Source of the DNA: Mesorhizobium_B sp035998495
GTDB lineage: Bacteria > Pseudomonadota > Alphaproteobacteria > Rhizobiales > Rhizobiaceae
DNA: 64,000 bases
Direction of reading: 5' to 3'
Assembly (NCBI GenBank): GCA_035998495.1
Contig: DASYHP010000026.1
Span: 98,884-162,883, forward strand
Below are positions 33,377 to 42,020 of the stretch, piece by piece (within the stretch, counting starts at the first letter, position 1; each line of letters opens with the position of its first letter). Position numbers and translations under genes: made by a program. A model generated the notes under the pieces. That model had not been told where the DNA came from. It did no database searches and saw only the letters and a list, made by a program, of their open reading frames with translations.

Positions 33377-35276
33377 TCAGAAAGCCGAGACGCCCCGTGA
33401 GAGGAACCGGGCATTGTACCACCACTGGGTCAGCAGGCTCAGTTCGCCCCAGACAATCGGAGTTATGGTGGCCAGGCCGACATAGGCGGTAGCGGCCACT
33501 CGCAAAGGCAGCCACTCCGAGCGGACAAGCCCGGCAAGGGATAGGCCGAGAAGCGCGTAGAAGCCGCCTTCGACGAATCTGCTTCGGAGGGCGAACTGCT
33601 GAACATAGCTCCATTTGGGCGTTTCGTAATGATCGGCGATGAGGACGAAGTCCATGAGCAGAAGCCCATCCATGAAGAGCACGATCGCTCCAGCGGCAGA
33701 CGTCACTAGAACATCCTCCCGCGCAGGGCGGGTGACGACGAACAGCGCCAAAAGGACCAGCGGAAGACCAAATTTGAGCGCGAAGTGGCTGAGATCGTAC
33801 TGATGTACCGCCGGCCATTCGGTTACGGCATGCCGGCCGCCGGCGAGCAAATCGTCACCGGTTTCCAAGAAGCCCTGGGCAGCCAGGACATCCGGAGACA
33901 GGGCAGTCAAATTGCCGACCGTCAAGCCGCAGCCCAGCCCGGCCAGCACACACCCACCCAGGACCAGGAAGCCACGATTGCCGCCAATTTCCGGCTTTCG
34001 CAGGAGGACGAGCGAAACGGCTCCTATGGCGACGACCAAGGCAACACCGCCCCAGGAAGCGACCGATTCGTGCGTCCGGTAGATGAGGGCCACGGCGAGG
34101 AAGGCGAGAATCGCGGCGCAGGTGAGCCTTCTCGGCTGCGGAGAGAACAGCAGGAAGACAAGGGAAGCGGCCGCGCTAAGGGCGGCAACGCTGATCGTCA
34201 TTGCGGAGATCCCAATGCCTAGAATGACGGCGACAACCCCGCGCAAAAGGTTCATGTGCCGGTCGAACGCGGCAAAAAGACCAGCCACCCAGATTACGCA
34301 GAGCGAGCTGACCAAGCGGCCGGGATGCATCACGTAGTGCGCCGGATTGGCCGAGTCGAAGAGGTAAATCCTGTCGGTGAAAGAGAAGGCGTGAGCACCG
34401 AAGAACAGGAACATCGCCAGGAGGGCGCTTTGGGCCGGATTAACCCCGAAAGCGCGGAACGAGAAGCGAGAAGAACGTGAGGCTGAAGGCACTCAGCTTT
34501 GAGAGCGTGTGCAAAATCCAGAAGGCAAAAATCAACTCCTGCGGACCCGCCAGATCGGATCGTGCATAGACGACAGGAAGCAGGAAAGAGACCTCATCAT
34601 AATGATATGCAATGATAGGAAGTTTTGATCCTGAGCCGACGCCGTATAGAGGTGACAGAAAGATGGTGTGAACCTCGCGGATCGAAGCGTCACCGGTGAC
34701 AAAGATAAAAGCGTATTGCAGCGTGAGTACGGCGTACAACACAAGGAGGATAGCGGGCCATAAAATGTCCTGACTCTGAATTCGGGTGGACTGTCGCGCA
34801 ACGTAGGCAAGCGCTGCTGCCGTGAGGATCAGGAACGACAGAACCGATGTTTCACGGGCCGGTAGGACGAGCGAAACGAGGCGGTTCAGGCCGCAAACCA
34901 GCATGTAAGCGGGAAGGAACCCGGCAAAAGGCAGAAGCACCTGCTCAATGCGACTGCGGGTTTCGGTCGGCGGAAAGAAGATGCGACGGAGGGCTATCCC
35001 GAGGACGACCGCAAGCCCGAAGTAGAGAGAGGTCAGGAGCAGCCAGTGGAAGCCGCCGCCAGACAGCAGGTCGAATGGCGAGAAGCCGCTGGCAAAGCGG
35101 GGCTCCCCTGGGCTCACCTCATCCCACCATCCGTCCCAGTACGGGGATGGCGGCGGCCGACTGGCATAAATGTACCGATGGATATCTTGAGGAAGAGTTG
35201 CGCCGAGAAAGGCGAGAATGGAGGCCAGCAGGAGCAGGGCGCATGAAAGGGCAATGGTCAACCTGCGGCCAATCAA
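33377..35276 (-). pseudogene. Large membrane protein gene broken by a frameshift
   Basis: Two overlapping minus-strand frames, 34440-35276 (278 residues, TTG start) and 33377-34492 (371 residues), read as halves of one membrane protein of about 630 residues. The first half ends PRFRG at a TAA just after a GGGG run (forward CCCC, 34444-34447). Removing one base there joins PRFR to VNPAQSALLAMFLFFG and continues the helices. Either the gene is inactive or this is a sequence error. The first half contains several hydrophobic helices and a loop with HTIFLSPLYGVGSG. No family is recognised. It is convergent with the glycan cluster and somewhat less GC-rich around 34.5-34.8 kb. Confidence 0.7.
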
Positions 35277-35521
35277 AGTCGGATCCCTTTCTTCAACTTG
35301 TCGCCTTCAGCGGAACCTCGACCAGCATTGGCAGGAGGGGCGGAACGAAGCTGAGCGGGGCGGCAGGCATGGCCGGCCGAATCCAGGCGAGACACGCAGG
35401 AATCCGAGTCCGCCCTACGGAGGATATAGGAACGCCCGCAGAACAACCACGGGCCGCGCCTTACATCCGGTGCGGCTTTCAGCCTAGACGACCCTGCAAA
35501 AACAAGGTTCGAAAATGGGCA

Positions 35522-35598
35522 TGGCGATCCCGGCAGGATTCGAACCTGCGACCATCGGCTTAGAAGGCCGGTGCTCTATCCGGCTGAGCTACGGGACC
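35522..35598 (-). tRNA. tRNA-Arg (anticodon TCT)
   Basis: A full cloverleaf reads on the minus strand: acceptor GGTCCCG pairs with CGGGATC (one G-U), the T-loop is GGTTCGAATC, the anticodon loop is CTTCTAA, and CCA is encoded. It reads AGA codons, rare in GC-rich genomes. Its 3' end faces the accessory glycan cluster. Confidence 0.97.
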
Positions 35599-35625
35599 GT
35601 GGCGCCGAGCGTAAAGGTCAACCGC

Positions 35626-35931
35626 TCAGTGCGTCCAGGGGATCTTCCGGTCGAAACGGAAATTGTCGGCATAGGAGAGCTGCCGCCGCTTGCTCTCGTG
35701 CGGCTCCTGCACCGCATAGTCGATGCCATGCTTCTCGGCATAGGCGATCGCCTCTTCGCGCGTGTGGAAGGACAGGCTCACTTGGCTCAGCGGATCGCCC
35801 GACGAGGTGTAGCCCATCAGCGGGTCGATTGTGCGGCGCTCACGCTCGTATTCGAGCACCCAATGCCCGGTCTTGGCCTTGCCCGACTGCATCTGGGTTT
35901 TCGACGGGCTGTAGATGCGTGCCGTGTTCAT
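35626..35931 (-). CDS. ETC complex I subunit (NDUFS4-like)
   Basis: A 101-residue accessory subunit of NADH:quinone oxidoreductase found in alphaproteobacteria, orthologous to mitochondrial NDUFS4. Recognisable features are ARIYSPSKTQMQSGKAKTGHWVLEYE, the WVLEYERE core, MGYTSSGDP, SFHTREEAIAYAEKHGIDYAVQEP and the C-terminal SYADNFRFDRKIPWTH. It lies alone between two tRNA genes, away from the nuo operon, as is usual for this gene. Confidence 0.92.
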   Translation of the reverse strand: MNTARIYSPSKTQMQSGKAKTGHWVLEYERERRTIDPLMGYTSSGDPLSQVSLSFHTREEAIAYAEKHGIDYAVQEPHESKRRQLSYADNFRFDRKIPWTH

Positions 35932-35952
35932 TTGTCCCTCAACCCGAGGCCG

Positions 35953-36029
35953 TGGTCGGAGTGGCAGGATTCGAACCTGCGACCCCCTGATCCCAAATCA
36001 GGTGCGCTACCAGGCTGCGCTACACTCCG
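35953..36029 (-). tRNA. tRNA-Pro (anticodon TGG)
   Basis: A complete cloverleaf on the minus strand: acceptor CGGAGTG pairs with CACTCCG, the anticodon loop is TTTGGGA on a CCTGA/TCAGG stem, the T-loop is GGTTCGAATC, and CCA is encoded. It would read CCA and, by wobble, other proline codons. Confidence 0.97.
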
Positions 36030-36291
36030 TCATGCCGCAAGCGCCCGTTTCCACGACGCTTCCGGCTGAAGCCGCCTTCTCGCCACGTCCCTGCCTAAAG
36101 CACGTAGCGGGAAGGCCGCTGCAAGGTCGGCTAGCACAGCGAGGCCGCCCGGCGCAATGGAGCTTGCGCCGACGCATCGACTCGTCGCGCGCTGACAACG
36201 CCAAACGAGGACCGTGCTTCGCGCCGGAGACGCGCTGGCGGCGAGCCTCCATGCGGCCCCGCTCCCTGCTGGTCGGAGCCAATGAGGCCGG

Positions 36292-37536
36292 TCAGCTTCC
36301 CGCCTCGTTGGTCAGCCGCAGGATCGCGCTTGGGCCGTTGTTGTCGGACTCGGTCAATGCATAAACCGCGCCGTCCGGGCCGACCTGCACGTCCTGGACG
36401 CGGGCGTCGAGCGGGATGCGTTCCTCGCTCGCCACACGCCCATCTTCCATCCTGAGGATGACCAGGCCTTGGCTGACGAGCCCGCCGACGAGAAACGCGC
36501 CGTCCCAGGCCCGGAACTCCTCGCCTCGGTAGATGGCCATGCCGGACGGCCCGATCACCGGGTCCCAATAATAGACCGGCTGCTCCATGCCTTCCATGGC
36601 GGTGAGCCCGCGCCCGACCGGCTCTCCGCGGTAAGCGACGCCGTAGGTGATGATCGGCCAGCCATAGTTGAGCCCCGCCTGCGGCTGATTGAGCTCGTCG
36701 CCGCCTCTGGGCCCGTGCTCCACCGTCCAGAGCCGGCCTTCGCCGTCGATGGCGGCGGATTGCAGGTTGCGGTGCCCATAGGACCAGATCTCGGGCTGGG
36801 CCGAGGCGTGCCCGGCGAACGGATTGTCGTCGGGCGCCGAGCCGTCCGGGTTGATCCGGAAGATTTTCCCGAGGCCCGAGGTCAGGTCCTGCGCCTGGTC
36901 GCGAATGGGCGTGTCGGAGCGCTCGCCGACGGTGACGAACAGGTGGCCGTTAGGGCCGAACACGAGCCGCGAGCCGAAATGCTTGTCGCCGTCATAAGCC
37001 GGCGTTTGCCGGAAGATGACCTGCACGTCCTGCAGGGAGCCTGAGCCGGCGCCGTCCGTTTGCAGGCGCGCGCGAGCCACGGTGGTGCCGTTGCCGCCCT
37101 CCTCGCGGGGCTCGGAGAAGGAGAAGTAGATGGTCCCGCTCTGGGCGAAGTCGGGGGCGAGCGCCACGTCCAGAAGGCCGCCCTGGCCCTCCGACATGAC
37201 CTCCGGCAAGCCCTGGATCGGCGCGCCCACGCGGCCGTCCGGCGAGACGATGAACATGTCGCCGGCCTTGGCGGTGACGAGCATGGCGCCGTCGGCGAGG
37301 AATTCCATCGCCCAAAGGTTGGGCAGGCCTTCGGCGACGGTCTCCGTCTCCACGGCCACGGGTTCGGCCGTCCGCGGGGCGCGGGTTTGTCCGGGAAAGG
37401 CGGGTTGCTGATCGGGCGCGTTCGGCGCCTGGGTTTCGGCCGTCCGCGCGGACTGGTTGTCCCCACCGGATTGGGCGAATGCGGAACCGGCCGACAGGGC
37501 GGTCGCGGCGGCAAGGGCGAAGGCGAGTGGCTTCAT
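36292..37536 (-). CDS. PQQ-dependent sugar dehydrogenase (soluble, YliI/GSDH type)
   Basis: Periplasmic aldose dehydrogenase of the glucose/sorbosone dehydrogenase family. The 414-residue protein has a signal peptide ending at SAFA-Q (about residue 21), a low-complexity linker to residue 60, then a six-bladed propeller: LPNLWAMEFLADGAMLVTAKAGDMFIV, GGLLDVALAPDFAQSGTIYFSFSEP, HFGSRLVFGPNGHLFVTVGER and GHRNLQSAAIDGEGRLWTVEHGPRGGDE. The last contains the His and Arg residues expected near PQQ. Whether this organism makes PQQ is not visible here. Confidence 0.92.
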   Translation of the reverse strand: MKPLAFALAAATALSAGSAFAQSGGDNQSARTAETQAPNAPDQQPAFPGQTRAPRTAEPVAVETETVAEGLPNLWAMEFLADGAMLVTAKAGDMFIVSPDGRVGAPIQGLPEVMSEGQGGLLDVALAPDFAQSGTIYFSFSEPREEGGNGTTVARARLQTDGAGSGSLQDVQVIFRQTPAYDGDKHFGSRLVFGPNGHLFVTVGERSDTPIRDQAQDLTSGLGKIFRINPDGSAPDDNPFAGHASAQPEIWSYGHRNLQSAAIDGEGRLWTVEHGPRGGDELNQPQAGLNYGWPIITYGVAYRGEPVGRGLTAMEGMEQPVYYWDPVIGPSGMAIYRGEEFRAWDGAFLVGGLVSQGLVILRMEDGRVASEERIPLDARVQDVQVGPDGAVYALTESDNNGPSAILRLTNEAGS

Positions 37537-37979
37537 GGAGAGATTCCTGCCTCATGTTGGACGAGATGCTGCCGATCGCCCGGCCCGACGCAAGCGAGCG
37601 CGATTGGATAGGCCGCCACGGCTCGCTGCAGGCCTGTTGCTCTTCCGGCGGCGGGAGAGGACGATGCCGCTGACTCCGCAAGCAGGGCGCTGCGGCGCAA
37701 GCGATCGGCGACGACCGGCGGAGCCCAAGGGTAGAACCGAGGCGACCACCCTCAAGGCTCACGGCGGCTCACTTGTCCGTGTATGTGTTCGCCCTTCGGA
37801 ATGGTGCCGGGCTGAGCGAGCGCATGGCAGGCATTTGTGCAGGCGCCAATCGGTGCGCCGGTGCAGGGGTGCAGGAAAGCGCCGAGTGGCCGAGTAGCCT
37901 GAAACGAGGAGGCGAACCGGAGGCTTGCAACAAACGAGGCCGCGGAGCGATTTAGGTGAGGACTTCAAGGTAAAGACAG
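37537..37979. other. Intergenic region between divergent sugar dehydrogenase and CHAD genes
   Basis: These 443 bp hold upstream regions of two divergent genes and no convincing coding sequence; the frames here have no recognisable product. A purine-rich AAGGTAAAG precedes the CHAD start as its ribosome site. Confidence 0.5.
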
Positions 37980-38930
37980 ATGGCATTCCTCTTCGAGCCG
38001 AGCGACCCTTCCACCGAAGCCGCGTTCCGGCGCGTGGCCGTCGAGCAGTTGGACAAGGCGCTCGCCGAGGCCGAGTGCGGCGTGAGCGAGGCGGCGAAAG
38101 CGATCCATGGCGTGCGCAAGCGCTGCAAGCGGCTGCGTGGGCTGTTGCGGCTCGTGCGACACTCCTTTCCCGACTACCGGCGAGAGAACGCGGCAGTCCG
38201 TGACGTCGCGGCGGGGCTGTCGAGCCTTCGCGACGCCGACGTGCTTTCGGCGACGCTCGACAAAGTGGTCGGCGGGTTTGCCGACGGGCTTGATCCGCAG
38301 GCGATCGAACGGTTGCGCGAAACCCTCGGCGACCGCGGCCATAGGGCAAAAGCCGAGACCGACGTTCCCGCGGCGCTGGCCGAATTTCGGCGGGCGGTCG
38401 GCGTGATCCGCGAGCGCGCCGACGATTGGACGTTGAATGCGGACGGTTTCGACGCCATGGCGCCGGGGCTGGCGCAGGTTTATCGGCAGGCGAGGCGCGA
38501 CCTGAAACTCATCCGGAGGGAGCCTTCGGCGGAGACCTTTCACGATTGGCGCAAGCAGGTGAAATACCATTGGCACCACCTGTGCCTGCTTCGCGGCTGC
38601 GCTCCGCATGTGCTGACCGGCCAGCGCGACCTCGCCAACGATCTCGCGGAGACGCTCGGCGACCATCACGACACCCATGTCTTTCTGCAGGTGCTTGACA
38701 GTGAGCCGTCACACTTCTCCGGCATTGAGGGGCTGGACGCGGTTCGCCAAGCGGTCGAACGGCGGCAGGATGCGCTCGGCGCGGATGCGCTGCGCCTGGG
38801 CTATGAGCTGACCGCCGAGCGCACGGCCTGCCTTGTCGAGCGGCTCGAATCCTATTGGCGGAACGGGCGGCGCTTGGGAGCAAAAGAGTTTGGGTCGGGA
38901 GATCGAGCGCAAGTTTCTCGTGCGGCATGA
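37980..38930 (+). CDS. CHAD domain protein
   Basis: A 316-residue all-alpha protein with the conserved histidine and basic residues of CHAD repeats: IHGVRKRCKRLRGLLRLVR, SLRDADVLSATL, FHDWRKQVKYHWHHLCLLR and LAETLGDHHDTHVF. CHAD domains bind polyphosphate and often sit next to CYTH triphosphatases. Here the CYTH protein is the overlapping downstream gene, sharing 41 bp in another frame, so the two likely act together in polyphosphate or triphosphate metabolism. Confidence 0.9.
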   Translation: MAFLFEPSDPSTEAAFRRVAVEQLDKALAEAECGVSEAAKAIHGVRKRCKRLRGLLRLVRHSFPDYRRENAAVRDVAAGLSSLRDADVLSATLDKVVGGFADGLDPQAIERLRETLGDRGHRAKAETDVPAALAEFRRAVGVIRERADDWTLNADGFDAMAPGLAQVYRQARRDLKLIRREPSAETFHDWRKQVKYHWHHLCLLRGCAPHVLTGQRDLANDLAETLGDHHDTHVFLQVLDSEPSHFSGIEGLDAVRQAVERRQDALGADALRLGYELTAERTACLVERLESYWRNGRRLGAKEFGSGDRAQVSRAA

Positions 38931-39354
38931 TGGCTGGCGGGCGCATGCCGCCGCCGCTGTCGGCATGCGCCAGGCCTATCTCGCGAGCACGCCGGCCCTT
39001 TCGATGCGCATCCGCCTGCGCGACGATGGGCTCGCCTTCCTGACCATCAAGAGCGCGGGCAAGGCGCTGGAGCGGGCGGAGTATGAATATCCCATTCCGC
39101 CGCAGGATGCCGAGGAGCTGATCGCCCTTTCCGCGGGACGCGTGCTGTCCAAGCGCCGCCACGAGGTTCTGCAGGACGGACTGCGCTGGGAGGTGGATGT
39201 GTTCGACACCCCTCACGAAGGCTTGGTGCTGGCCGAACTGGAAATGGCGGATGCCGCCCAAGTGACAGCCTTGCCTGACTGGGTGGGCGAGGAGGTCACC
39301 GGCGACCCGCGCTTCTACAACGAAGCGCTGGCGGCGACGCTGCCCGAGCGTTGA
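38890..39354 (+). CDS. CYTH domain protein (inorganic triphosphatase-like)
   Basis: A 154-residue CYTH phosphohydrolase. The signature E-x-E-x-K is at the N-terminus (EIERKF), and the tunnel residues RQAYLA, MRIRLRD, LTIKSAG, RHEV and WEVDVFD follow in order. The start is TTG at 38890, because the EIERK motif is nearly N-terminal in this family; the longer frame back to 38833 adds unrelated residues. It lies inside the end of the CHAD gene. Confidence 0.88.
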   Translation: MGREIERKFLVRHDGWRAHAAAAVGMRQAYLASTPALSMRIRLRDDGLAFLTIKSAGKALERAEYEYPIPPQDAEELIALSAGRVLSKRRHEVLQDGLRWEVDVFDTPHEGLVLAELEMADAAQVTALPDWVGEEVTGDPRFYNEALAATLPER

Positions 39355-39364
39355 TGGAGTGCGG

Positions 39365-40537
39365 CTACATCGCCGCCGCGGCGGCCGCGCGCAGCGCCTC
39401 CGCGAGATCGGCCTTGAGATCGTCCACGTCCTCTAGCCCGATCTGCAGGCGGATGACCGACTTGCCGCCTGGCGGCTTGGCGAGCGTGCGGTCGCCGAGG
39501 TTGCAGTGAACGGCGAGGCTCTCATAGCCGCCCCAGGAATAGCCCAGACCGAAGATCTCCAGCGCGTCGAGGAAGGCATGGGCGGCCTTGCGCCCTTCAT
39601 GCTGGAGCACGATCGAGAACACGCCGCTGGCGCCGCAGAAGTCGCGCTTCCACAGCGCGTGGTCAGGGTGGCTCGGCAGGCCGGGATGGAGCACCGCCGC
39701 CACGCCCGGCTGCTCCTCGAGCCATTGCGCGACCGCGAGCGCGCTCCCCTGATGGCGCTCCAGCCGCACCCCCATCGTGCGCAGGCCTCTGAGCACCTGA
39801 TAGGCGTCGTCGGGTCCTGCCGGCGTGCCGAGCGTCAGAAACGCCTCGAGCAGCCTGGGCCAGCACGTCTCGTTGGCCGAGACGGTGCCGAGCAGCACGT
39901 CGGCGTGGCCGCCCGGATATTTCGTGGCGGCGTGGATGGAGACGTCCACGCCATGATCGAGCGGCTTGAAGAAGAGCGGCGTGGCCCAGGTGTTGTCCAT
40001 CATCACGACAGCGCCGCGCGCATGTGCGGCTTCCGCGATCGCGGGGATGTCCTGCACCTCGAACGTGTTGGAGCCCGGCGATTCCGTGAACACGACGGCC
40101 GTGTTTGAGCGCATGAGGTTCGCGATGCCAGCGCCGATATGCGGGTCGTAATACTCGGTCTCGACGCCGAGCCGCTTCAGCATGGTGTCGGCGAAGTGGC
40201 GCGTCGGCCCGTACACCGAATCGGTGACGAGCAGATGGTCGCCCGCCCCGAGGAAGCCGAGCAGCGGCACGGTCACGGCGGCCAGCCCCGAGGGCACCAC
40301 GATCGTTCCGGCCGATCCCTCCAGCGCGTCGATCGCCGAGGCGAGCGCGTCGGAGGTCGGCGTGCCGCGCGTGCCATAGGTGTAGCGTTGCGCGCGGCTC
40401 GCCATGGTGGCGGCGTCCGGGAAGAGCACGGTCGAGGCATGCACCACCGGCGGGTTCACGAAGCCGAAGAAGTCGTGCGGGTCGTTGCCGGAATGCGCGA
40501 GCCTCGTGTTGATGCCGCGCCGCTTCGCCTGGTCCAC
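39365..40537 (-). CDS. metC: Cystathionine beta-lyase MetC
   Basis: PLP enzyme of the Cys/Met metabolism family that cleaves cystathionine to homocysteine. The 390-residue protein has YTYGTRGTPTSDALASAID, VPSGLAAV, the TESPGSNTFEVQDI loop, MDNTWATPLFFKPL, and the PLP lysine in HAATKYPGGHAD. The start is GTG at 40537. It is divergent from aapJ, an arrangement known from Rhizobium. A cystathionine gamma-synthase-like activity cannot be excluded by sequence alone. Confidence 0.92.
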   Translation of the reverse strand: MDQAKRRGINTRLAHSGNDPHDFFGFVNPPVVHASTVLFPDAATMASRAQRYTYGTRGTPTSDALASAIDALEGSAGTIVVPSGLAAVTVPLLGFLGAGDHLLVTDSVYGPTRHFADTMLKRLGVETEYYDPHIGAGIANLMRSNTAVVFTESPGSNTFEVQDIPAIAEAAHARGAVVMMDNTWATPLFFKPLDHGVDVSIHAATKYPGGHADVLLGTVSANETCWPRLLEAFLTLGTPAGPDDAYQVLRGLRTMGVRLERHQGSALAVAQWLEEQPGVAAVLHPGLPSHPDHALWKRDFCGASGVFSIVLQHEGRKAAHAFLDALEIFGLGYSWGGYESLAVHCNLGDRTLAKPPGGKSVIRLQIGLEDVDDLKADLAEALRAAAAAAM

Positions 40538-40835
40538 TCTTGCGCCTCACCTGTTGCCGCCCGCCATTCCGCATAGGGGGCAGGCGGCATACGCGCAACC
40601 CGCCGGGCGCGGGCTTGGCCGGAAAGGCGGCCGCGGACAAAGAAAGGCCGGCAAACAGGTCCGCCCGCTGGCGCATCGCCCTTGACCTGTCTGGAATAAT
40701 CGCCTTCGATGCCGGCTGGCGAAAACCACTGGCGGCCCCGCCGGCTTCTGGCCGAACTGCGGGACGCCGCGACGCCGACACGCGAACCGGCGCTCTCAAC
40801 GGCCGGCGACAATAACGGGAAGAGGTGAGACGGGA

Positions 40836-41864
40836 ATGAGCAAGATTCTGAAGGGCGCGCTGGGCGCCGCATTGGTGACGATGGGAGTAGGCGCCGCGGG
40901 CGCGGCCACCCTGGACGACGTGAAGGCGAAGGGTTTCGTGCAGTGCGGCGTGAACACGTCGCTGGCGGGCTTCTCGGCGCCGAACGACCAGGGCGACTGG
41001 ACCGGATTCGACGTGGATTACTGCCGCGCCATCGCCGCCGCCATCTTCGGCGACCCGACCAAGGTGCGCTTCACGCCCACCAATGCCAAGGAGCGCTTCA
41101 CGGCCCTCCAGTCGGGCGAGATCGACGTGCTGGCGCGCAACACCACCTGGACGATCAACCGCGACACCGCGCTCGGCTTCAACTTCGCGGGCGTGAACTA
41201 CTATGACGGCCAGGGCTTCATGATCAACAAGGCCAAGATCCCGGACGTCACCTCCGCGCTCCAGCTCAACGGCGCGTCCGTCTGCGTGCAGTCCGGCACC
41301 ACGACCGAGCTGAACTTGGCCGACTACTTCCGCGCCAACAACATGGAATACAGCCCCGTCGTGTTCGAAAAGGTCGAAGAGGTGAACGCGGCTTACGATT
41401 CCGGACGCTGTGACGCCTATACGACCGACCAGTCCGGCCTCTACTCGATCCGGCTCCAACTGAGCGCCCCCGATGACCACGTCGTGCTGCCCGAGATCAT
41501 CTCCAAGGAGCCTCTCGGCCCGGCCGTCCGCCAGGGCGACGACCAGTGGTACGACATCGTCAAGTGGACGCATTTCGCCCTTCTGAACGCCGAGGAGCTC
41601 GGCATCACCCAGGCGAACGTTGAGGAGATGAAGAACTCCGAGAATCCCGAAATCCGCCGCGTCCTGGGCACCGAGGCCGACACCAAGATCGGCACCGATC
41701 TGGGCCTGACCAACGACTGGGTGGTGAACGTCATCAAGGCCGTCGGCAATTACGGCGAGATCTTCGAGCGCAATGTGGGTTCGGGCAGCCCGCTCAAGAT
41801 CGCCCGCGGCATCAACGCGCAGTGGTCGAAGGGCGGCATCCAGTACGCCCCGCCGATCCGCTGA
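40836..41864 (+). CDS. aapJ: General L-amino acid ABC transporter substrate-binding protein AapJ
   Basis: Periplasmic binding protein of the broad-specificity amino-acid transporter. The 342-residue protein has a signal peptide (LGAALVTMGVGAAGA-A), then the family-3 solute-binding fold: LDDVKAKGFVQCGVNTSLAGFSAPNDQG, WTGFDVDYCRAIAAAIFGD, LARNTTWTINRD and CDAYTTDQSGLYS. A GGGAAGAGGTGAGACGGGA ribosome region precedes the ATG. Two hairpins follow the stop before aapQ. Confidence 0.95.
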   Translation: MSKILKGALGAALVTMGVGAAGAATLDDVKAKGFVQCGVNTSLAGFSAPNDQGDWTGFDVDYCRAIAAAIFGDPTKVRFTPTNAKERFTALQSGEIDVLARNTTWTINRDTALGFNFAGVNYYDGQGFMINKAKIPDVTSALQLNGASVCVQSGTTTELNLADYFRANNMEYSPVVFEKVEEVNAAYDSGRCDAYTTDQSGLYSIRLQLSAPDDHVVLPEIISKEPLGPAVRQGDDQWYDIVKWTHFALLNAEELGITQANVEEMKNSENPEIRRVLGTEADTKIGTDLGLTNDWVVNVIKAVGNYGEIFERNVGSGSPLKIARGINAQWSKGGIQYAPPIR

Positions 41865-41881
41865 TCCTCGCGAAGCCCAGA

Positions 41882-41970
41882 GCGTTTTCAGGTCGGGTGG
41901 AGCCCGGCTGACCGTTGAAAACGCGGCAAAGAAGGTTGGAGCCGTTTCCACTCACGTGGAATCGGCTCCA
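41882..41970 (+). promoter_or_regulatory. Two intercistronic hairpins between aapJ and aapQ
   Basis: The first is an outer stem GCGTTTTCA (41882-41890) with TGAAAACGC (41916-41924) around a second GC-rich inner stem. The second is a 15-bp stem with one mismatch (41937-41951 with 41956-41970) and a 4-nt loop. Neither has a T run, so they look like mRNA-stabilising or attenuating structures that raise AapJ relative to the membrane subunits. Confidence 0.65.
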
Positions 41971-42020
41971 GGGGAGGCGGTCAGCCGCCTCCCGCTCCGC
42001 TCTGACGAGAGAAGCTCCGC

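Noticed and set aside
26383..35598. Glycan cluster as a recently integrated tRNA island with att sites
   Set aside because: I looked for a copy of the tRNA-Arg 3' end near 26.4 kb and for an integrase or transposase and saw none.
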